NCBI GenBank assembly: GCA_033239005.1
Contig: BSQZ01000071.1
Location: forward strand, 899,501 to 963,500
Reading direction: 5' to 3'
Source: Lamellibrachia satsuma
Taxonomy: Eukaryota > Annelida > Polychaeta > Sabellida > Siboglinidae
Length of the DNA: 64,000 bases
Within the stretch, counting starts at the first letter, position 1, and each line of letters begins with the position of its first letter. Positions 19,370-52,276 of the stretch are shown piece after piece. The notes under the pieces were generated by a model, which was not told the origin of the DNA, did no database searches, and was given only the letters and a program-made list of their open reading frames with translations. A program made the position numbers and the translations under genes.

Positions 19370-22020
19370 GCATACATCTGTTGCCAACTGAAACCGGTAT
19401 CAGCTTAAGCAGCAGTAACCCGACACAACTTGACAGACGAGAGGCACATCTTGAGGGCACAGCATCAGAAAAGTCATTTCATACAAGAGGACCAAGCACA
19501 TCAACAAACTGGACAAGACTGGTGATGTCGCAGAAATCATCACAAACACCACTGCCTGCACTGTTCCATAACCAACACGTGTAAAGCGTTCACATTCACA
19601 GCATGGACCCTCCAAGTGGCACGTCAGTCTACCCTCGACAGCAGGGAACACTGTGCATTGTAGCAATCATTTCTTCCATTAGATGTGACAAGATATCTAA
19701 ACTGGTCACCCTGGGTTACTGGGGACTAAGACACACCTCTAAGCAGTTTGCCGTATACATATATAATAATGGCTGAATAATCCAGAATAAATAAATACAA
19801 ACCCATAAAACAAAATAACATCCATGATTCTAAAACCATTCTGTCGCTAATCAAAACTAACGTGTCTATGCTGCTAAAGTCCATGTCATCTCTGCAGACA
19901 ATAACTACAAATCTGCAAAGTGCAACTATGAATCCGACCATGAAAGTGATAAATAAATACTAACTAATAAAAACCATTCTTCAACTTGACCACTCGCTAT
20001 ACACTTCCAAGTAACTGCAACACCAGCGCACGCAACTGGTGGAAACAATGCTACTGATCCACGTGCAACCATAATTCAAACATCACTTAAATACTACCAA
20101 ACATGTGCATCGTGCGCAGCCCTTCGCATAAACCGACACCACCATGGCAACCGTCTATAAATATACAATTACAACTTCATTGTGAATGGTAGTCAGCCTC
20201 TAGCCTGACATAATTCACCTGGAATAAAATAAATACCTGATTCTCAAGAGATACAATCTGCCAAATACATGCGTGCTTCTGGCAGCTACGAGTCTTGCCA
20301 TGCTGAAGCTGTTGTCTTGTTAACCTCATTCATGACCGTGACGAAGAACTGCAGTCTGCAGAAGTGGCCAGTCACGGTCGTTGCTGCTGCACTATAGCAG
20401 AAATAGCAAACACTACAAGAGATTCAACTTCCTACATTCGTATTGTACTAAGCCTAAATGCCTACACATCAAGTCATGGAAAAATAAATACTATGTCCCT
20501 TTACGAGATGTTGCTATGGAAACTCTTCCATCTGCAAAGTTACCCACAGCCTATCTGCATTGGTTGTCATGGTAACATCCTCTTCTTGGTCATGGCACGT
20601 TTCATGCGCGCGCACGCACACACGCATACTGGTTGCCACTTATACAACAGTCCTGCGACTGTAGCAACCACTTCGTAATACAACACAACATTGTAACCTA
20701 ACTCAGTCACCATGACAACTACAATCAACGTCACTACAAGCCTTTCAGCGATTGGAAAACGCCTACAGCCAACACCATTCTGACGTGCATAGAAAAACTC
20801 CCCACTACCTGAAAAAATACAAAATGACTGAGCCCCGGGGCCCAATGCAACAGCGATAGAACTACAACTTGAATATGGCAATGCATGAAGGGTGCAACTC
20901 TCCCACACATATATAAATACAAACTTGCATAATACGACTAATGCACCTGCACTGTGACCAGAATAATAAAACTAATACTACGAACACACTAATGATAATA
21001 GAAAGCCCGATTCGTGTCAGATCTCATCCAGCACAAAGCATTATATGTGATATGTCAACGCTGGCAACTGCTGTCTTTGAATGGCACTTGATTAGACAAC
21101 TGCTCTAACCAGCAGAATTATCCCATTCATGTAGTCAAATCAAATTGCAAATAATTCCAACTTTATCTGTGCCAATCACTTGATTCTTATCAACGAGGAA
21201 ATTTATCAATGCAACACTGACTCCAAGTACTGACGATTCAGCTAAACAGTAACAAGTCCAACCCCACCCCAATGGGTGTCAATTTCAATCCTATCAAAGC
21301 AACAACTGAACATTTATAAAGGCAAACGATGATTGAGCTTTTAAATCAAAGTGAATGGATTCCTACCATATCAAGAAAGATATGGTTTCAACCTATTTCG
21401 AAAGGGAAACCATCCCAATGTTGTCAATGTGACAATGATTCCAATGTTATGAATGTGACAATGATTCCAATGTTATCAAAGTTATAATGAAAACAGTCTT
21501 TTCGAGGTGATTGCAACAATGTCACAGATATAAGTCAATAGCCATATTACATGTAATTAACAATTCATTGTTTACAACAATTCTTTGTTCCTCTTTTCTC
21601 ACAATTTGCACCTGCTGCAAAATGTGCCACATACCCTAAAAATATTACCTACACTAGGTTGTCATTTCATTTCTACCCTCCGATACTACCTCTTTGAACC
21701 AGAATATGTCACATTTTGTCATGTTTTCTCGGTATCCTGTTTGCTGTACCATGAATAAATCCTTATGACCTGGGCAGTATCTGATACATGTCACATTTCA
21801 CATTAGTGCAACGAAAATAATGTTGCTTTAATATGCAGATTTCCTGTTAGAAAATAGCACCTTTCGTTTATGGCAGTACAAGCCTTTTTATCTAAAGAAA
21901 TGTTTTCCACAAAAATAAACGATACCTAAATTAAGGTATTCTTCACACATCTGACAACGGTAATATTTCCCCACATATTATTTTGATTTGGCAGTGACAG
22001 TCTTTTACTTTGTCCTAATT
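19370..22020. other. Intergenic, nothing identified
   Basis: No convincing ORF, RNA gene or repeat beyond a short 27-bp repetition (GATTCCAATGTTAT) near 21410-21480. Confidence 0.5.
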
Positions 22021-22027
22021 TTACCTC

Positions 22028-23478
22028 TCAAGTCTCAAGTCTCAAGTGGTTTACTCCAAACAGCCCAAACTTGGGCTAACGCAGGAGTTTGTGGTGGACT
22101 GTGCGCATGCGCTGTGGGTGGTACATTCATCATTAATGTTGCTGAAATGGTTTTTATTTGATAGTTTTATTTATTTTATGTATAGGATGTTTAACGAAAT
22201 TTTTTAATAGGTTGGTTGTGTGTATGGACACTGTCGCTGCCTTGCCACATGCACACATAGACAGTCTCCATACCCACACCCTGGATAAATTTACGCTGAG
22301 CACTGTGTTTTAAAGGCAGTTTAGGTGAGGAGGTGTGGTGAAAGGGAGTTCCATAATAGCTTCTTGAAATGATTTTGGGTTTTTTATGTTGGTAATTTTT
22401 GATGGAATCATATTCCATATGCGAATGGCTCTGGGATAAAATGAAAAGACCATTGCATTTATACGACACTTGGGGGCTATGTATTGTCCACGGGTTCGAG
22501 AGCGAGTTAGTAGACCTGAAGGGGGGGTGATCTCAATAATGTTGTTTAGAATTTTGTAGAAGGTAGTGGCTTGTTTGATAATGCGCCTTCGTTCGAGGGT
22601 TGGCCATCCAAGGGCAGTAATTAGATCTGCTGGATTTGTGTTTCGTCTGTAGTCATTTTTAACAAATCTGGCAGCAGAGTGTTGCACTCTTTCAAGGTTT
22701 TTAATTTGTGAAAAGGTGTGGGGATTCCATATGGGTGAAGAGTACTCAAGTTTTGGCCGGATTAGCATGTTGTAGGCTGTTTGTTTAACTTCGGGTTTAC
22801 ATGGGCCAAGAGTTCGTTTAATCATGCCTAAACATTTCAAGATTTTGAAGTTATGTCAGTGACGTGATTTGTCCAGGTTAATTTGGAATCCAATTTAACT
22901 CCGAGGTATGAGTGGCTGGATACGGTGGATAATGGCTGGCCAGAAAGCGAGTACTTGTGTGTGCTGGGTTTAGTTTTGTTTGTTATTGGAAGGTGGACGC
23001 ATTTAGATACATTAAATTCCATTTGCCATTTGTCTGACCATGTTTGGAGTTGGTTTAGGTCAGTTTGGAGAATTTCGTGGTCGTTTTTGGAAGAAATTTT
23101 ACGATATATAATACTATCATCTGCAAAAAGGCGTATAGGAGATTTGATGTTCCCATTTATGTCATTTATGTAGAGTAAGAAGAGGACAGGTCCTAGAACT
23201 GAACCCTGTGGGACACCAGATGTGACATCTGTGATGTCCGACAGGACACCGTTAACTGAGACTCTCTGTTTGCGGTTGGATAGAAAAGATTTGATCCAAT
23301 TTTGAGTGTTTCCAGTGATTCCGTAGGAGGTCAATTTTGATAGAAGACGTAGGTGAGGCACTTTGTCGAAGGCTTTAGCAAAGTCAAGCAGGATTGCGTC
23401 AATTTGGGTCTTGTTGTCCATAGCAGTCATCCAGTCGTGGACTGTCTCAATGAGTTGAGATTCACAAGACAGTCCCGA
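22028..23478 (-). mobile_element. Jockey/CR1-superfamily LINE B, copy 1 (5'-truncated)
   Basis: The - strand encodes reverse transcriptase motifs LLDFAKAFDKVPH, GVPQGSVLGPVLFLLYINDI and FADDSIIYR. The C-terminal block is YNMLIRPKLEYSSPIWNPHT. There is a frameshift near 22840, so the enzyme is broken. The 3' end on the - strand is a short repeat of ACTTGAG units, a typical non-poly(A) LINE tail. The 5' side is cut off at about 23478. A second, near-identical copy is at 56940-59187. Confidence 0.85.
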
Positions 23479-23479
23479 C

Positions 23480-24525
23480 CTTAACATAATCACTACACTT
23501 GTAACAAACATTTTGTTTACCACAGGCATTAATATGCATACTTTTATGCGATACTGCCCAGGTAATGAAGATTTACTGTTACAGATCAAACATTCCACTC
23601 TACACCTCCAATTTGCAATGCAAAAGATTCTGCGGCTAGCAGGAATATTAGCTACTTATCCACGATTTAAATACAGTGATTTTTTTACCACTGCCAACCA
23701 GCATAAGCCTTCACACAAATCATCTTCATCTCTTGGTGTTGCATGCTGAGGGAGCCCAGTGGCCAATAACGATAATACAAATATTGAATCAGAACAGGCT
23801 TACCCTATATTATACATTATCCATACGAGTTATACAGATTTACCCTATATGACTCATCATTACACCAGTGTAATGAAAGGTGAATCACTAACGACGCCAA
23901 ACTCAATGGTAATTACTAACGTAATTATGCGCAAAACCCTACATTTATCATGTGTGTAACATGCTAACTTTGTGTACTGTGCCTCAAATGACCCAACTAA
24001 TTCATGGTACAAATGCAAGGCAGATCTACGGGCAACGAGTGTAATAAATCTAGCGAGAAAGAAATTAAACACGTTGAAATGCACACCTGACTTTGTTTGG
24101 CATCGTATGCAAGGTTCCTCGTATGAGGCGACCGATGTCTACACACTACTATCACATCGTCTAGTTGAGCGGCATTGGGACATTGCTATCCAAGATTCGT
24201 ATCACAAAATTGTGCATATACCAATCAGGCACAGCGTGTGCATTGATCTGAGCAAACAAAATACAAATGCTGTTACAGCGTGCTCTTACCGCACATAAAA
24301 TATAACCTGACCAGCCGCGTATAGTGCTTGCATGACTGTTTTGAAAAATGCAAAACAACACTTTGGGCGTGAACAATACATGAACGTTCAAAAGCTATGC
24401 GTGCACAACACAGTGCACGCACGTTGCACGAGGCATGGTGTGCATGCATATTTCACTGGTGACTTCATAATATTGCTTCAGCGTGTGAAATATGTAACCA
24501 GTGTACATGCAACAACGTGAATAAA
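23480..24525. other. Intergenic, nothing identified
   Basis: Short, low-quality reading frames only. Confidence 0.45.
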
Positions 24526-24529
24526 ACAC

Positions 24530-24675
24530 TGTGTGAAGACCGGAACATTGTGTGAAGACCAGCCCACTATGTGAAGACCGGCCCACTGTGTGAAGACTGG
24601 CCCACTGTGAAGACCGACTCACTGTGAAGACTGGGCCACTGTGTGAAAACTGGCCCATTGTGTGAACACCGGCCC
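24530..24675. repeat. 19-bp minisatellite
   Basis: Repeated GTGTGAAGACCGGCCCACT, about seven copies with small deletions. Confidence 0.88.
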
Positions 24676-25081
24676 TATGTCAGTGGGTCCTTGAAAGCTC
24701 GACACATGTGTACTGTGCACATTCCGGAACAGGAAACAGTTACCGTGTTCAGGCGGGATAGTAGATATAGATCTATTTCTGCAGCCAGTAGTTGCATTGA
24801 ATGCGATGAACTACACCACCAAGCCACTGAAACTCTGATTCTGTCACGACAGTTGTGCAATAACATACACGACTTAGACCTAAATAACTTCCCAGACTGA
24901 TTTAAACCTGGACAGCACCACGGATGCTAACAAACGAAACTCAATTTGACCAGCGCTCCCTAGTGACTGCCTCACAGGAAACTGCTTCATACTAAACAAG
25001 CACAGACGTGTTAACGTGAACAAAACTTACACTACACAGCACCACACCGACACATCCACCACCACGCTACCAGATAACCCA

Positions 25082-44633
<19,552 letters not shown>

Positions 44634-44639
44634 CTGTGC

Positions 44640-46090
44640 GAGGCACACAACAACATTAGCCAATTATACACGACTGGCACAAAATATAACGATCAACCAA
44701 TCTGTGCATTAAAAATAAACCAAAATATATACATAGTAACATAGGCAATAAAAGTTACGCTGGTGAATCTGCTACCGTGGATTATCCTATGACTGTTGTC
44801 ATTACAGTTTTGCTCGGCTGTGACCATCATGTCATTAAACCTGAGCATCGTCTTCTCGGTGCGTGTATTCATCATTTGATAGATTGTTCACAATTTGCTT
44901 GCACTGCACCGATGAAATAACTAGATTTAGAATATATGGATCTGATGTGCACGTTTCTTTGATTTTTCCGAAAACAGCATATCAACGATAGCAGTTTCAT
45001 CAGCGTAACATTTCTGGCCTTCATCAGTACGTATACAACATCCAGAAGACATTAACAAGGTGCAACAAGGTTTAACATGTCTGCTATCCAAAGCAACATG
45101 CCCAAACCATTACAATATCGACTGGCAAAACTAGTGCATCCGAGACAGAATTTTGCTTCTTCACCAGACACTGACTCATTTAATGGGAGCTACTGCTGGG
45201 ACTAACATTTCCTCAGTGTTATTAGTGGCAATCTCCCGAAACTCCAAACTGGTCCAACGCAGAAACGTGACCTATGTAGTAAACTGCCAACATTACTCCT
45301 TGCTACTTGCTATGCAAATACTGAGTAGAAATGAAGTGGCTGGAAAAAACATAGACATGTTAACAAATTGGTGTGCAAAGAACTAATTCTAAACTGAAGG
45401 CTACAACGTAATGTTCTATCTTTCTCCATGACATGCTGTGACTTATTTATGGGTGTGACTGGGGTTACTGCCAGCTGTACTTCCTGGTTTTAAAATAGTC
45501 TGTATTGATGTCATTGTGAATAGTATTTTTATGAGTCAGTGTAGTTGAAAATCGACCTAGCAGACTCACTTAAAAACTGCAACACCTCAGTATGATCGTC
45601 ATTATAATGGACTCCGCTCAATAGAATCACTTCAAGCCATAACAATTTGATTCTAATTAGTTTAAGCGGCACATTTTAATACAGCAGGAATAGGAATTAT
45701 TCCGTCACAGCCAACATGTTTAATTCTACTAAATGGCTGATTATGTTATCCACAATTAAGTCGAATATAGCTATGAAAGGGAAATGTTGTTATGTTAGCA
45801 AAACTGGGTGACAACGTGGATGTGTTTGGTAGTCACACCCTGGTGACTTTGATAACAATGCCAGTTCATGAGTCAACGCACTGCCAATACAGTAATCGTA
45901 CTAGCGGGTTTCATTTCAAATAGACACGATCAGTAGATTCAGCCAAACTGCAACTGTACGTCACAAGAATTCCATAGATCAATGTACGTGTAGAACGCAG
46001 AATAGGGTTTGACTTCACTCAGCATGGAGCAAAGGAATGGTCCTTCTTCAATTTAATTGTTTTACTTATCTCATTTCAGGATCATTTCAT
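44640..46090. other. Upstream of the first visible MEIOC exon, nothing identified
   Basis: This should be intron or promoter of MEIOC. I could not find a phase-compatible start exon. Confidence 0.4.
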
Positions 46091-46094
46091 GAAA

Positions 46095-46178
46095 ATTCAA
46101 ACAAATGTAGTATCAACTAAAATATACTAGCTCATGCAAATTTTTTATTTAGAAATGGTGAAATCTTCAGACAAACTA
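46095..46178. repeat. Dispersed repeat R, fragment
   Basis: TACTAGCTCATGCAAATTTT, then GTGAAATCTTCAGACAAACT resemble the inner part of copy 3 in the same orientation. Cut off by the left end of the element at 46182. Confidence 0.4.
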
Positions 46179-46181
46179 TAT

Positions 46182-46950
46182 AGTAAAGTGACCCCCATAA
46201 AAAAGTGACCCAGTCACTTTTCTATAATAGAAAAGTGACCCCCCCATATCATTTTGACCCCTGTTACTAATTATTTATTGTTCAGACAGCAATTTTAAAA
46301 TAACATAGGTATGTACGGGATATGTATGTGTGTATGCACGTATCAGACATGGGGTCAATTCCATTCCAGAACTGACCCTCAATTCCAATTCTGGAATTGG
46401 AATTGATTTTCGAAAGTCGGTTGGAATTGATTTTTTTATTGGAAATGATTTTGTTTGAATTATTGACTTGATACTGTTAATCTTTACCCCTTAAATTTAC
46501 TATTAAAATCGTATTTGTCTGCTATTAGTATGTCTCCCTGAATCTGGTAACAGTCAGGAAGTTGTCAACATTATATAATATACACTGTCTACTCTGTTAT
46601 TGAAACATTGTGAACAAGAACAATATAATCAAATATTTGCATCAAAAATAAATACTAAGTTACAGACAGTAAAACCAAAGTCAAACCATTCAAGCCTTAT
46701 CTCACTTTCTTTCTAAGTGGACAAGGTTTATTTCCCCATGGAGAATACATGGTGGTGATTAAGATGTTGAAAACTAAAATTTTACAGTAAATTTGATAAA
46801 ATATCAATGATACCACAACTGATATAAACAGGGGGAAACTGAAACTCAGATTAACGACCCAACTGTCCAAAACGTCTGGTTAGCAAAAATCCAGGAGAGG
46901 TGTCACAGCAGAGAGTACATATCAAATGTCTGAATGCCATTTTTAAAGTT

Positions 46951-46987
<37 letters not shown>

Positions 46988-47794
46988 TGTATATATATAT
47001 ATGCATTGAATTAACAACAGTTAATTTGTTAATCATATCTGATTAAATATGATTGTGCTCACATGATTTCAAGTACAAATAAAACTGTGTTAAAACGAAC
47101 TGGATTTGAATTTTTCCTTAGCCCATAATTTCAAAAGTGGGAATTAGAATTGACAATTTGGAATTTGAATTAGAATTGATTTTTGCAAGGTGGAATTTGA
47201 ATTGATTTTTTGGAACTGACTGGAATTGGAAATGGAACTGACCTCATGTCTGGCGTGTATGTATGTATATATGTATGTATATATGTATGTATGTATGCAT
47301 GCATGTATATATGTATGCATGCATGTATGTATACATGTATGTATGTATGTATGCATGCACGCAACTGTAAGTTTGGTATATATTCTCTCTATATCTTGGG
47401 TTTGTATGCAGCATGTTAAAACAGATTGTGATACATGCATGAGAAAGGCTTGTATACATAACATTGTAATAACATAATTAATCACAATGAATTTAAATTC
47501 ACTTCACTAATAATGTAATTACAGTTTATGCAGAATTTCTATTGAACTAAATTAATAAATACCAAATTAATATACAACATGAACAATGGTGAACAACTTT
47601 ATAAAGTTCTATTATTATTTAACTATCCCCATTTAATGTAATGTATTATCTAGCTAGATATACTAATAAACCTAAAAGTAAGTGTCACCAAACTCCTAAC
47701 CACTTATTATGTTATAACATAAGTTTTTATATAGAAAAGTGATCCATGGGTTACTTCTCTATGGGGTCACTTTTCTAGGGGGGTCACTTTTCTA
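46182..47794. mobile_element. Inverted-repeat DNA element, family 1 (long copy, contains a nested element)
   Basis: The left end is TAGTAAAGTGACCCCC with further AAAAGTGACCC copies. The right end, in reverse complement, is TAGAAAAGTGACCCCCCTAG, then AGAAAAGTGACCCC. The interior is homologous in opposite orientation to 9770-10352. A second element (46344-47252) interrupts it inside a TATG microsatellite. No transposase was recognised. Confidence 0.7.
46344..47252. mobile_element. Inverted-repeat DNA element nested in family 1
   Basis: The left end is CAGACATGGGGTCAATTCCA; the right end in reverse complement is CAGACATGAGGTCAGTTCCA. Both ends continue into repeated AATTCC motifs. The flanking octamers GCACGTAT and GCGTGTAT could be a decayed 8-bp target duplication, and both sides are TATG microsatellite. 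The interior has no recognised ORF. Confidence 0.7.
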
Positions 47795-48264
47795 GACCAC
47801 ACTGTTCTTTTATTTGCATAATAAAATCAGACTACTGTCCATGCACTAACATGCTCTTTGCTTCTATTGGGTATTATTCAGTAAGCTTTGTAATCCATAA
47901 CGACTGTTATTACTTGAGTCAATATTATTGTTCAAGCATAGCAAATTAGATTGGCAATGTGTTACAAATGCCGAGTGTATTGATTGTATGCCTGGTGCTT
48001 GGATACCGGAAGCAAACACAAAATAACACAATCTGAGTAGGCCAATCTAAAACATAATGTTTAGGTTCAACATTTCTTCAGAGGAAAACACAAGAAAAAT
48101 AGCAAAAATTAACAAAAACTTGAGTAAATTTGGAGGAAGATTCTCCTGGTAATTCTGAGGAAGAAGTATGTTTATTCCTGACTAACAAGACTTTGCTAGA
48201 CATGGCAATGGCTTTACACAAAAACAACTCTTCTTGCCCTTAAATTTTCCATGTATCCAGCCAA

Positions 48265-48696
48265 AGTTCACCCCCGTAAATTCTCACCCCCGGGTAAATA
48301 TTTCATATGAAATAGTCACCCCTCTGTGAAATTTTCACACACCCCTTTTCAAATTCATGGCATATTTTTATTAATAATTTATTTGTATTAAATAACCATT
48401 GCAATTAGCAATTTATCATTTAGACATTTCAACTCCAGGGTTGAAAATTTATGATTTTCTAAAAAATTTTGATTTTTATCTAAATATATTTTTTTATTTA
48501 AATTAAATATGAACTATAGATAGCTGCATCCATGAACCCTTTCAAACATGTACACATGTAAAACTGTTATAATCTGACTGCAATAAACAGTTGTTCACAA
48601 GTCATCAGTCATGCTATGTTGGTTCATGGGAGTGAATATTTGATTTTACCCCCATCAAATCCTTACCATCGGGCGAAAATGTCATGGGGGTGATAA
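48265..48696. mobile_element. Inverted-repeat DNA element with TCACCCCC end motifs
   Basis: Left GTTCACCCCCGTAAATTCTC, then ACCCCCGGGTAAATATTTC. Right (reverse complement) GTTATCACCCCCATGACATT, then TTCGCCCGATGGTAAGG. Interior AT-rich without ORF. The end motif is similar to but distinct from that of family 1 (GTGACCCC). Confidence 0.55.
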
Positions 48697-48744
48697 CTAG
48701 ATATTGAACACACTAGGATTTATGACAGTCTGAACTGGAACCGT

Positions 48745-48855
48745 CATGGCCTTCGGCTTATATTGGTACATCGAAGGTGTATCGCGATAACCGATATACT
48801 GAAGGAAATAGCGCAATCTATCAGTACATCGGGAACACTGCACAACCCTAGTCAA
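48745..48855. repeat. Block shared with the interior of the 40344-41334 element
   Basis: GTACATCGAAGGTGTATCGC, then GATAACCGATATACTGAAGG corresponds in reverse complement to 40655-40760 (CATCGAAGGTGTATCACCAT, then AACCAATACATATCGCG). Probably an independent small element. Confidence 0.5.
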
Positions 48856-49184
48856 ATCTACATGTCTACTACAATGCACAAGCATCCGTATGTTGGCTAC
48901 GCGGACTTTTGTGAAGCTCATACATATGGGTCATTCCGTGTCTAAACAACCAATGGTCAAAAAGTTGATGTCTTAAAATTTGCTTAAATTTTAACCAGTG
49001 TATAAGTAGCTATACCTGCAAAAAAGCTAAGGATTTGCATGTAATTTGTGTCTGTAACACACTAACACCCTATAATGTAAAGCGCCCAAAAACCCGTTAT
49101 TTTTATCTGTTTTCACATGCTTCTAACTTAAGAAGTTTACAAGCTACATATATGAAAGTTGCTGAATATGTAGATCTATGTACA

Positions 49185-50585
49185 TGTATTGGTACAGATT
49201 ATTTCTAGAGATGCAACATTCAAGAATGCTAGGGAGATGGACAATGGGTTAAATGAACAATTTTTAAAGAAGATCAAAGAGTTGGAAGTTCCACCAGGGA
49301 GGAAAATGGCGTCTTTTGATGTGACAGCCCTGTTCACGAGTATCCCTGTGACAGAGGTGGTATCAGTGATAAAGGACCGACTAAACCAGGATACAACACT
49401 GAAAAAACAGATGTGAACTATCAGTAAATCAGATCATCACACTGTTAGAAATCTGTCTGAACACCACATATTTCATTTATGATGGAGTATTCTACAAACA
49501 GAAGAAGGGAGCAGCACCGGTCTCTCCGATAGTGGCAAACCTATACATGGAACATTTTGAGGAAAGAGCCATCAGAGAAGCACCTCACCCTCCAGACATC
49601 TGGTTGAGGTATGTAGATGACACATTCACAGTATTACAAGAGAGCGAAGTAGAACATTTCACACACCATCTGAATTCAATGGATGAGAACATTAAGTTCA
49701 CGGTAGAACCAGAACAGGACAATACGTTAGCCTTTCTAGACACGTGTGTATGCCTAAATGATGATGGATCAACCAAGGTCAAGATATATCGGAAAGCAAC
49801 CCACACGGACCAATATTTGAACTGGGATTCTAATCACCACCTAGAACACAAACGCTCAGTAGTCAGGACACTCCTCCAAAGGGCAGAAAACCTGATAACG
49901 GAAGGAGAAGACAAGAACACAGAGGTTGACCACATCAAGAAAGTGCTGAAAGCAAACGGTTACAAAACTTGGATGTTTAACACCACACAACCAACGTGAA
50001 GGAAGAACACTACCACAGAAACCAGCAGAAGACAACATGCCATAGGTCTGCCCTACATTAGTAAACTATCAGAACAAGTAGCAAGGATTTTCAAGTCCTA
50101 TAACATCCCGGTTTACCACAAACCTATCAACACCCTGAGGTCACTGTTGGTACACCCAAAAGACAGAACAGCAAAGGCAGCAAAGTGTGGGGTAGTATAT
50201 GACATACAATGCCCAGAATGTGACCAACACTATATAGGAGAAACAGCCAGAACACTTGGCACAAGAATCAAAGAACATCTATCTTGTCGCCAACCCCTAT
50301 CAGCTATAAGTGAACACAAACTGAACACAGGTCATCGGTGCTCTATGAAGGACGTCAATATTCTAGACCACGAGGAGAACTGGCACAGGATAAAAATAAA
50401 GGAGGCGATTAACATCCACCACAGAAACAAACCTACGCTGAACCGAGACGTCGGCCAGGAGCTCCCACCAGTCCTACTCCAGCTTGTGTTACATGACATT
50501 GGTCATGTGACATCCGTAACTTCAGTCTGCTGAAGAAGACTGCGAGATGCAGTCGAAATATTCAAAACAAACTGCAAGTTTCTTG
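49185..50585 (+). mobile_element. Penelope-like retroelement, 5'-truncated and broken
   Basis: Reverse transcriptase motifs are SFDVTALFTSIP (motif A, about 49315) and WLRYVDDTF (motif C, about 49600). They are followed by the linker ending NGYKTWMF and a GIY-YIG endonuclease: VVYDIQCPECDQHYIGETAR, TRIKEHL, HKLNTGH. After the ORF the 3' end has CTGAAGAAGACTGCGAGATG, then CAGTCGAAA, a typical Penelope tail. There is a frameshift at about 49414. In motif B the expected methionine-glycine-serine is missing ([13 protein letters not shown]), so this copy cannot be active. It lies upstream of MEIOC or in its first intron. Confidence 0.88.
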
Positions 50586-50589
50586 AGAG

Positions 50590-51170
50590 GTAATTATGAT
50601 TAATATTCTGAAAATGATTTAAGCAGGCTGTATTTAATTGTTGTGTTACAAATTGCAACCCTCTATTGTCAGGTATACTGGCAATAATCTTTGAGTTCAG
50701 TAGGTATCTACTTACTATACTGTCAGAATAATTCAGCCTTATACTTTAAGTTAATATATACTTGATGAATTTCAACAGCCAAAATGTGAATGTAGGACAA
50801 GTCCTATGGCCACCATATTTGGACTGTGCATAACAAACATGGCGTTCTGTGTCATTTAATTTATACTGAAGCTGAAAAATAACTGTTCTGCTAATGGCAT
50901 TTTCTCTCAAATTTCTCCCAAATCAGCCAACGTATATCCAACATCCCTACTTTGGAAAACAATAAATCCAGTATTAAACTTGCTGATTTAAACGGCCGGT
51001 CAATGTGCTGCCATCTTGAATCAGCTCCGGGCTGTACTGAATGATCATACTCGCCTCTGTTTGTTCGAAAATACTTGAGAACACTGTGCACTGGCATTAG
51101 ATGCGATCAACATGGGTGCTGCTATCGTAAATACTGGGCAGAGGATATGTGCACCATATCCGTGAGTGTG
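50590..51170. other. Nothing identified
   Basis: No ORF or repeat supported. Confidence 0.45.
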
Positions 51171-51175
51171 TTGCA

Positions 51176-51181
51176 TATATG

Positions 51182-51227
<46 letters not shown>
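51176..51227. repeat. (TA)n microsatellite
   Basis: TATATA run with one AATA interruption. Confidence 0.9.
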
Positions 51228-51997
51228 GCATCGAAAATACTCCGCAACATTTATTACTAAATCTTGGTCCAAGTTACGTTCATACAGAGAATACACCAGA
51301 AATATCTTCGTCATTAAAACATTGTATTGATTGTATATTACTATTATTAGATGTTGCCTTAGAACACATTTTGGGCTGGTAAATCAGAAGGGTTGTAAAC
51401 AAACTTGTGTCAAACATCTTGCAAACAAACCGCAAACTGCAATGATGACTTCCATGTCATTTAGAAGTGATAAGACTATACATGAAAGCATCCATAAATA
51501 AAATAATTATTAAATTAATGTGACGTAGGTTGATAAAACCAACCTGACCGTTGATAGCCAATAACAGCTGGATAAACACAAGAACAAAGTCGACAAATCA
51601 TATTCTACTTTCAAGTAACTTAAAAATTAAAACTGATTTTCATATATATTGACAATTTCTTGTTTTTTTGCAGATTGGCTACATTCCTACAATGGTGTGC
51701 ATAGCATAGTGACTTTTTTAAAGGGAATAACAACAACAAAGATTGCCTGAAATCATTTTATATTATATCTTGTAGCATATTTCCATAACACTGAAAAATT
51801 AATTGGAATTCCATAATAATAATTCCAAATAATACTTTATTCTACTGGTCTGTGTCGATTATGCATATTTTTCCAGCGCTAATCGGCAAGCTTTGACGTG
51901 ACTTCACTGATGACAAGGAAGTGCTACGAGACTGGGATTTTTCATTCATTCACCATACTGTTGACGACGATAGCGGTTGTGTAGAAGCGAGCATCAG

Positions 51998-52217
51998 AAT
52001 GGTTTATTGTGCAGCATATTATTGTAATGCAAACAGTAGTAAGATAAAAGTAACATGTAGTTGGTTTAAGTTCCCTACAGAGCCAACTTTGTCTAAAAAA
52101 GCAAACGTCAAGCCAACAAAGCACAGCGGCTTTCCTTGCATTGAGAAACTTGTTTTGACTGCGATCCGGACCAGAGAAGGTGGTAGCCCTGGGTTATCTG
52201 GGATAAAATCTTTTTGA
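51998..52217 (+). pseudogene. THAP zinc-finger exon of the transposon (decayed)
   Basis: Opens MVYCAAYYCNANSSKIKVTC, then SWFKFPTEPTLSKK, PTKHSGFPC. The C-x4-C spacing, the phenylalanine-x-phenylalanine-proline block and PTKHS are THAP hallmarks, but the tryptophan segment between them and the final C-x2-H are lost. THAP domains bind the ends of P-like and Kolobok-like elements. Sits 276 bp inside the left terminus. Confidence 0.65.
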
Positions 52218-52276
52218 AAGAGAATGATGTTCCCACATTATTCCCAGTAGTGGAAGCTGTGTTGATGCCGGCTCAC

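Noticed and set aside
45153..45386. 77-codon + strand frame upstream of MEIOC
   Set aside because: No family similarity and wrong strand for a MEIOC exon.
47144..47485. Frames rich in HTYIHT and VCMYVC
   Set aside because: Translation of the ATGT microsatellite in the family-1 element.
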